Positions 13,546 through 14,882 of a DNA stretch of 14,882 bases are shown in pieces (position 1 is the stretch's first letter; each line of letters begins with the position of its first letter). The translations under genes and the position numbers were made by a program. Source of the stretch: JAZDOK01 sp043798715 (lineage in GTDB: Bacteria; Vulcanimicrobiota; JAZDOK01); NCBI GenBank assembly GCA_043798715.1, contig JAZDOK010000031.1:1-14882 (forward strand). The letters are read 5' to 3'. Below the pieces are notes generated by a model that saw only the letters and a list, made by a program, of their open reading frames with translations, made no database searches and was not told the origin of the DNA.

Positions 13546-14882
13546 ATGAAAAAACATCTTATATGTTGGTTGTTCATGTTTCTTCTTTGTTGCCTGCTCC
13601 TTCCTTTCCCTTCCAAAGCAGAGCCTTCGTTGATCGCGGGTTACAAGGGTTCCTTGATCCAGGGGAATTTGGGAGATAAAGAAAAATCTGAAATTTTAAC
13701 CCGGCGGGGAGTGGTGTTTTTTCATATTGGCAATTATAAAGAAGCAGAGAAATTGTTTAAATTGGCCGTAAAACTGGATCGTCAAAATGTTAAAGCAATT
13801 GTGGGGCTGGCATTGACCTATGAAAGCTCAGATAGAATAGAAAAAGCAATATGCTGTTTTAACAAAGCGATTAATTCTGATGCGGGGTGTATCTTCGCTT
13901 ACGAATCTCTCGGCGATATCTATGCCTATAATAAGCAGTATAAGAGAGCGATTGCAAATTATAAAAAGGCAATTGCTTTCCAATACTACGGAACCCCTAC
14001 CCCCCTATACTATAAATTGGGGAGGATTTATGATATTACAGGGAATAAAATAAAAGCCATTTACTATTATGACCAGTATTTAGCAGTTGAGCATTCTCAA
14101 TACCACCATGGGGATCTGGCAAAAGAAAGGTTAAAGAAATTAGCTAAAAACAAAAATTACTTTGAATGTAAAAAGCTTTATAAGGAAGCGCTCTCTCTAA
14201 TCGACTGCCTCAAATATAAAGAAGCTGGAGCCATATATCTAAAAGCGATAAAAAATTCTCCTTTAGATTTAATAAGTCGCTTCCAGGTCGGAAATATGTA
14301 TGGTAAGCATGATAACATAAAAGAAGCAATTTCTATGTTTTCCGAAACAATTAAAATGGCGCCTCAAATGGCTGAATCTTATATTGAAAGAGCTGGTTAT
14401 TTAAGAAATCCTGAGGCTACACTGAGGGATTATATTAAAGCCTATGAGTTAGATGATACAGCGATACAAGCCATTCTTACCATTGTTGAATTTTCTGAAC
14501 AAAATATAGAAAAGATGAGCGAAGTTGATAAAAGGAAACATAAGAAGATATGTAAAAAATTCGCAATGCTGAAAAAACCCAAAAGCTCTTCTGAAGAGGT
14601 ATGGAAACTATCTAAAGAGATATATAATCTATATAATCTCAATGGCCTGGAGCGGGAGACGGGATATTTTGAGAAAAAGCAAACACATTATATTCACAAT
14701 AGTACTATGCCTCTGTCAAATATCAGATTTTTTTCAGATGAAGTAAAAATTGCTTTTGTATCCGCAATTCTTGGAGACCGCGAGGTTTTCGTAATGGACT
14801 GCGAGGGGAAAAAGAAAGTAAATGTCAGCAACAGTCCTGCATACGAGGATGAAACCCCTTTTGTATCGCCCAGTGGGAATAG
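13546..14882 (+). CDS. Exported TPR protein with TolB-like propeller (3' end missing)
   Basis: The frame is open from ATG 13546 to the right edge: 445 complete codons and no stop. AAGGA at 13533-13537 is correctly spaced. Residues 1-25 are a signal peptide (basic start, long hydrophobic core, cleavage after SKA); there is no lipobox. TPR-like helices follow: about 50-180 (for example YKEAEKLFKLAVKLDRQN and YKRAIANYKKAIAF) and again at about 205-310, more degenerate than those of the 2823-4253 gene. From about 395, IAFVSAILGDREVFVMDCEG followed by TPFVSPSG is the signature of TolB/PD40 beta-propeller blades, so a propeller should continue past the window. It probably acts in the periplasm as a protein-interaction module. 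Codons are strongly A/T-ending, unlike most of the window, which suggests separate origin or transfer. Confidence 0.85.
   Translation, partial: MKKHLICWLFMFLLCCLLLPFPSKAEPSLIAGYKGSLIQGNLGDKEKSEILTRRGVVFFHIGNYKEAEKLFKLAVKLDRQNVKAIVGLALTYESSDRIEKAICCFNKAINSDAGCIFAYESLGDIYAYNKQYKRAIANYKKAIAFQYYGTPTPLYYKLGRIYDITGNKIKAIYYYDQYLAVEHSQYHHGDLAKERLKKLAKNKNYFECKKLYKEALSLIDCLKYKEAGAIYLKAIKNSPLDLISRFQVGNMYGKHDNIKEAISMFSETIKMAPQMAESYIERAGYLRNPEATLRDYIKAYELDDTAIQAILTIVEFSEQNIEKMSEVDKRKHKKICKKFAMLKKPKSSSEEVWKLSKEIYNLYNLNGLERETGYFEKKQTHYIHNSTMPLSNIRFFSDEVKIAFVSAILGDREVFVMDCEGKKKVNVSNSPAYEDETPFVSPSGN

Overview
The window is bacterial, with closely packed genes, clear Shine-Dalgarno sites and overlapping start/stop codons. 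Most of it is moderately G+C-rich, but two stretches (about 7512-8050 and 13470 to the right edge) are visibly A+T-rich. The phylum cannot be fixed from the sequence. A split P-protein (gcvPA/gcvPB), a probable non-classical lipoyl synthase pair, a secreted serpin and many TPR proteins suggest a deep-branching, probably Gram-negative lineage such as Nitrospirota, a former deltaproteobacterium or a candidate phylum. That placement is inference.

Left part (1-4253, all + strand): the 3' end of a xylose-isomerase-like TIM-barrel protein; an unrecognised 277-residue protein starting 14 bases later; a secreted serpin with an intact hinge and a predicted Met-Ala scissile bond; and a soluble protein made almost entirely of twelve 34-residue TPR repeats.

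Centre (4320-10149): gcvH, gcvPA and gcvPB overlap end to end and encode the lipoyl carrier H-protein and both halves of glycine decarboxylase. Two overlapping radical-SAM genes follow (8336-9178, 9163-10149). Both have a CX3CX2C motif and extra cysteines, and I read them as the LipS1/LipS2-type lipoyl synthase pair. If so, the cluster encodes glycine decarboxylase, its lipoyl carrier and the enzymes that put sulfur on the carrier. gcvT, the L-protein gene and a lipoate/octanoate ligase are not in the window. An A+T-rich cassette on the minus strand (DUF4160 and DUF2442 genes with their own strong promoter) separates the two blocks. It is followed by a decayed second copy of the gcvPB 3' end, a scar of recombination.

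Right part (10251-14882): a SpoIIAB/RsbW-like ATPase of the anti-sigma type with an unusual alpha-helical N-terminus; a convergent two-gene membrane operon (GT-C-like multispanning protein with C-terminal TPRs, preceded by a small four-helix membrane protein); then a divergent, A+T-rich gene for an exported TPR protein that enters a TolB-like propeller as it leaves the window. The divergent gap holds a perfect 14-bp palindrome and a good sigma-70 promoter. No tRNA, rRNA, CRISPR array, transposase or integrase was seen.
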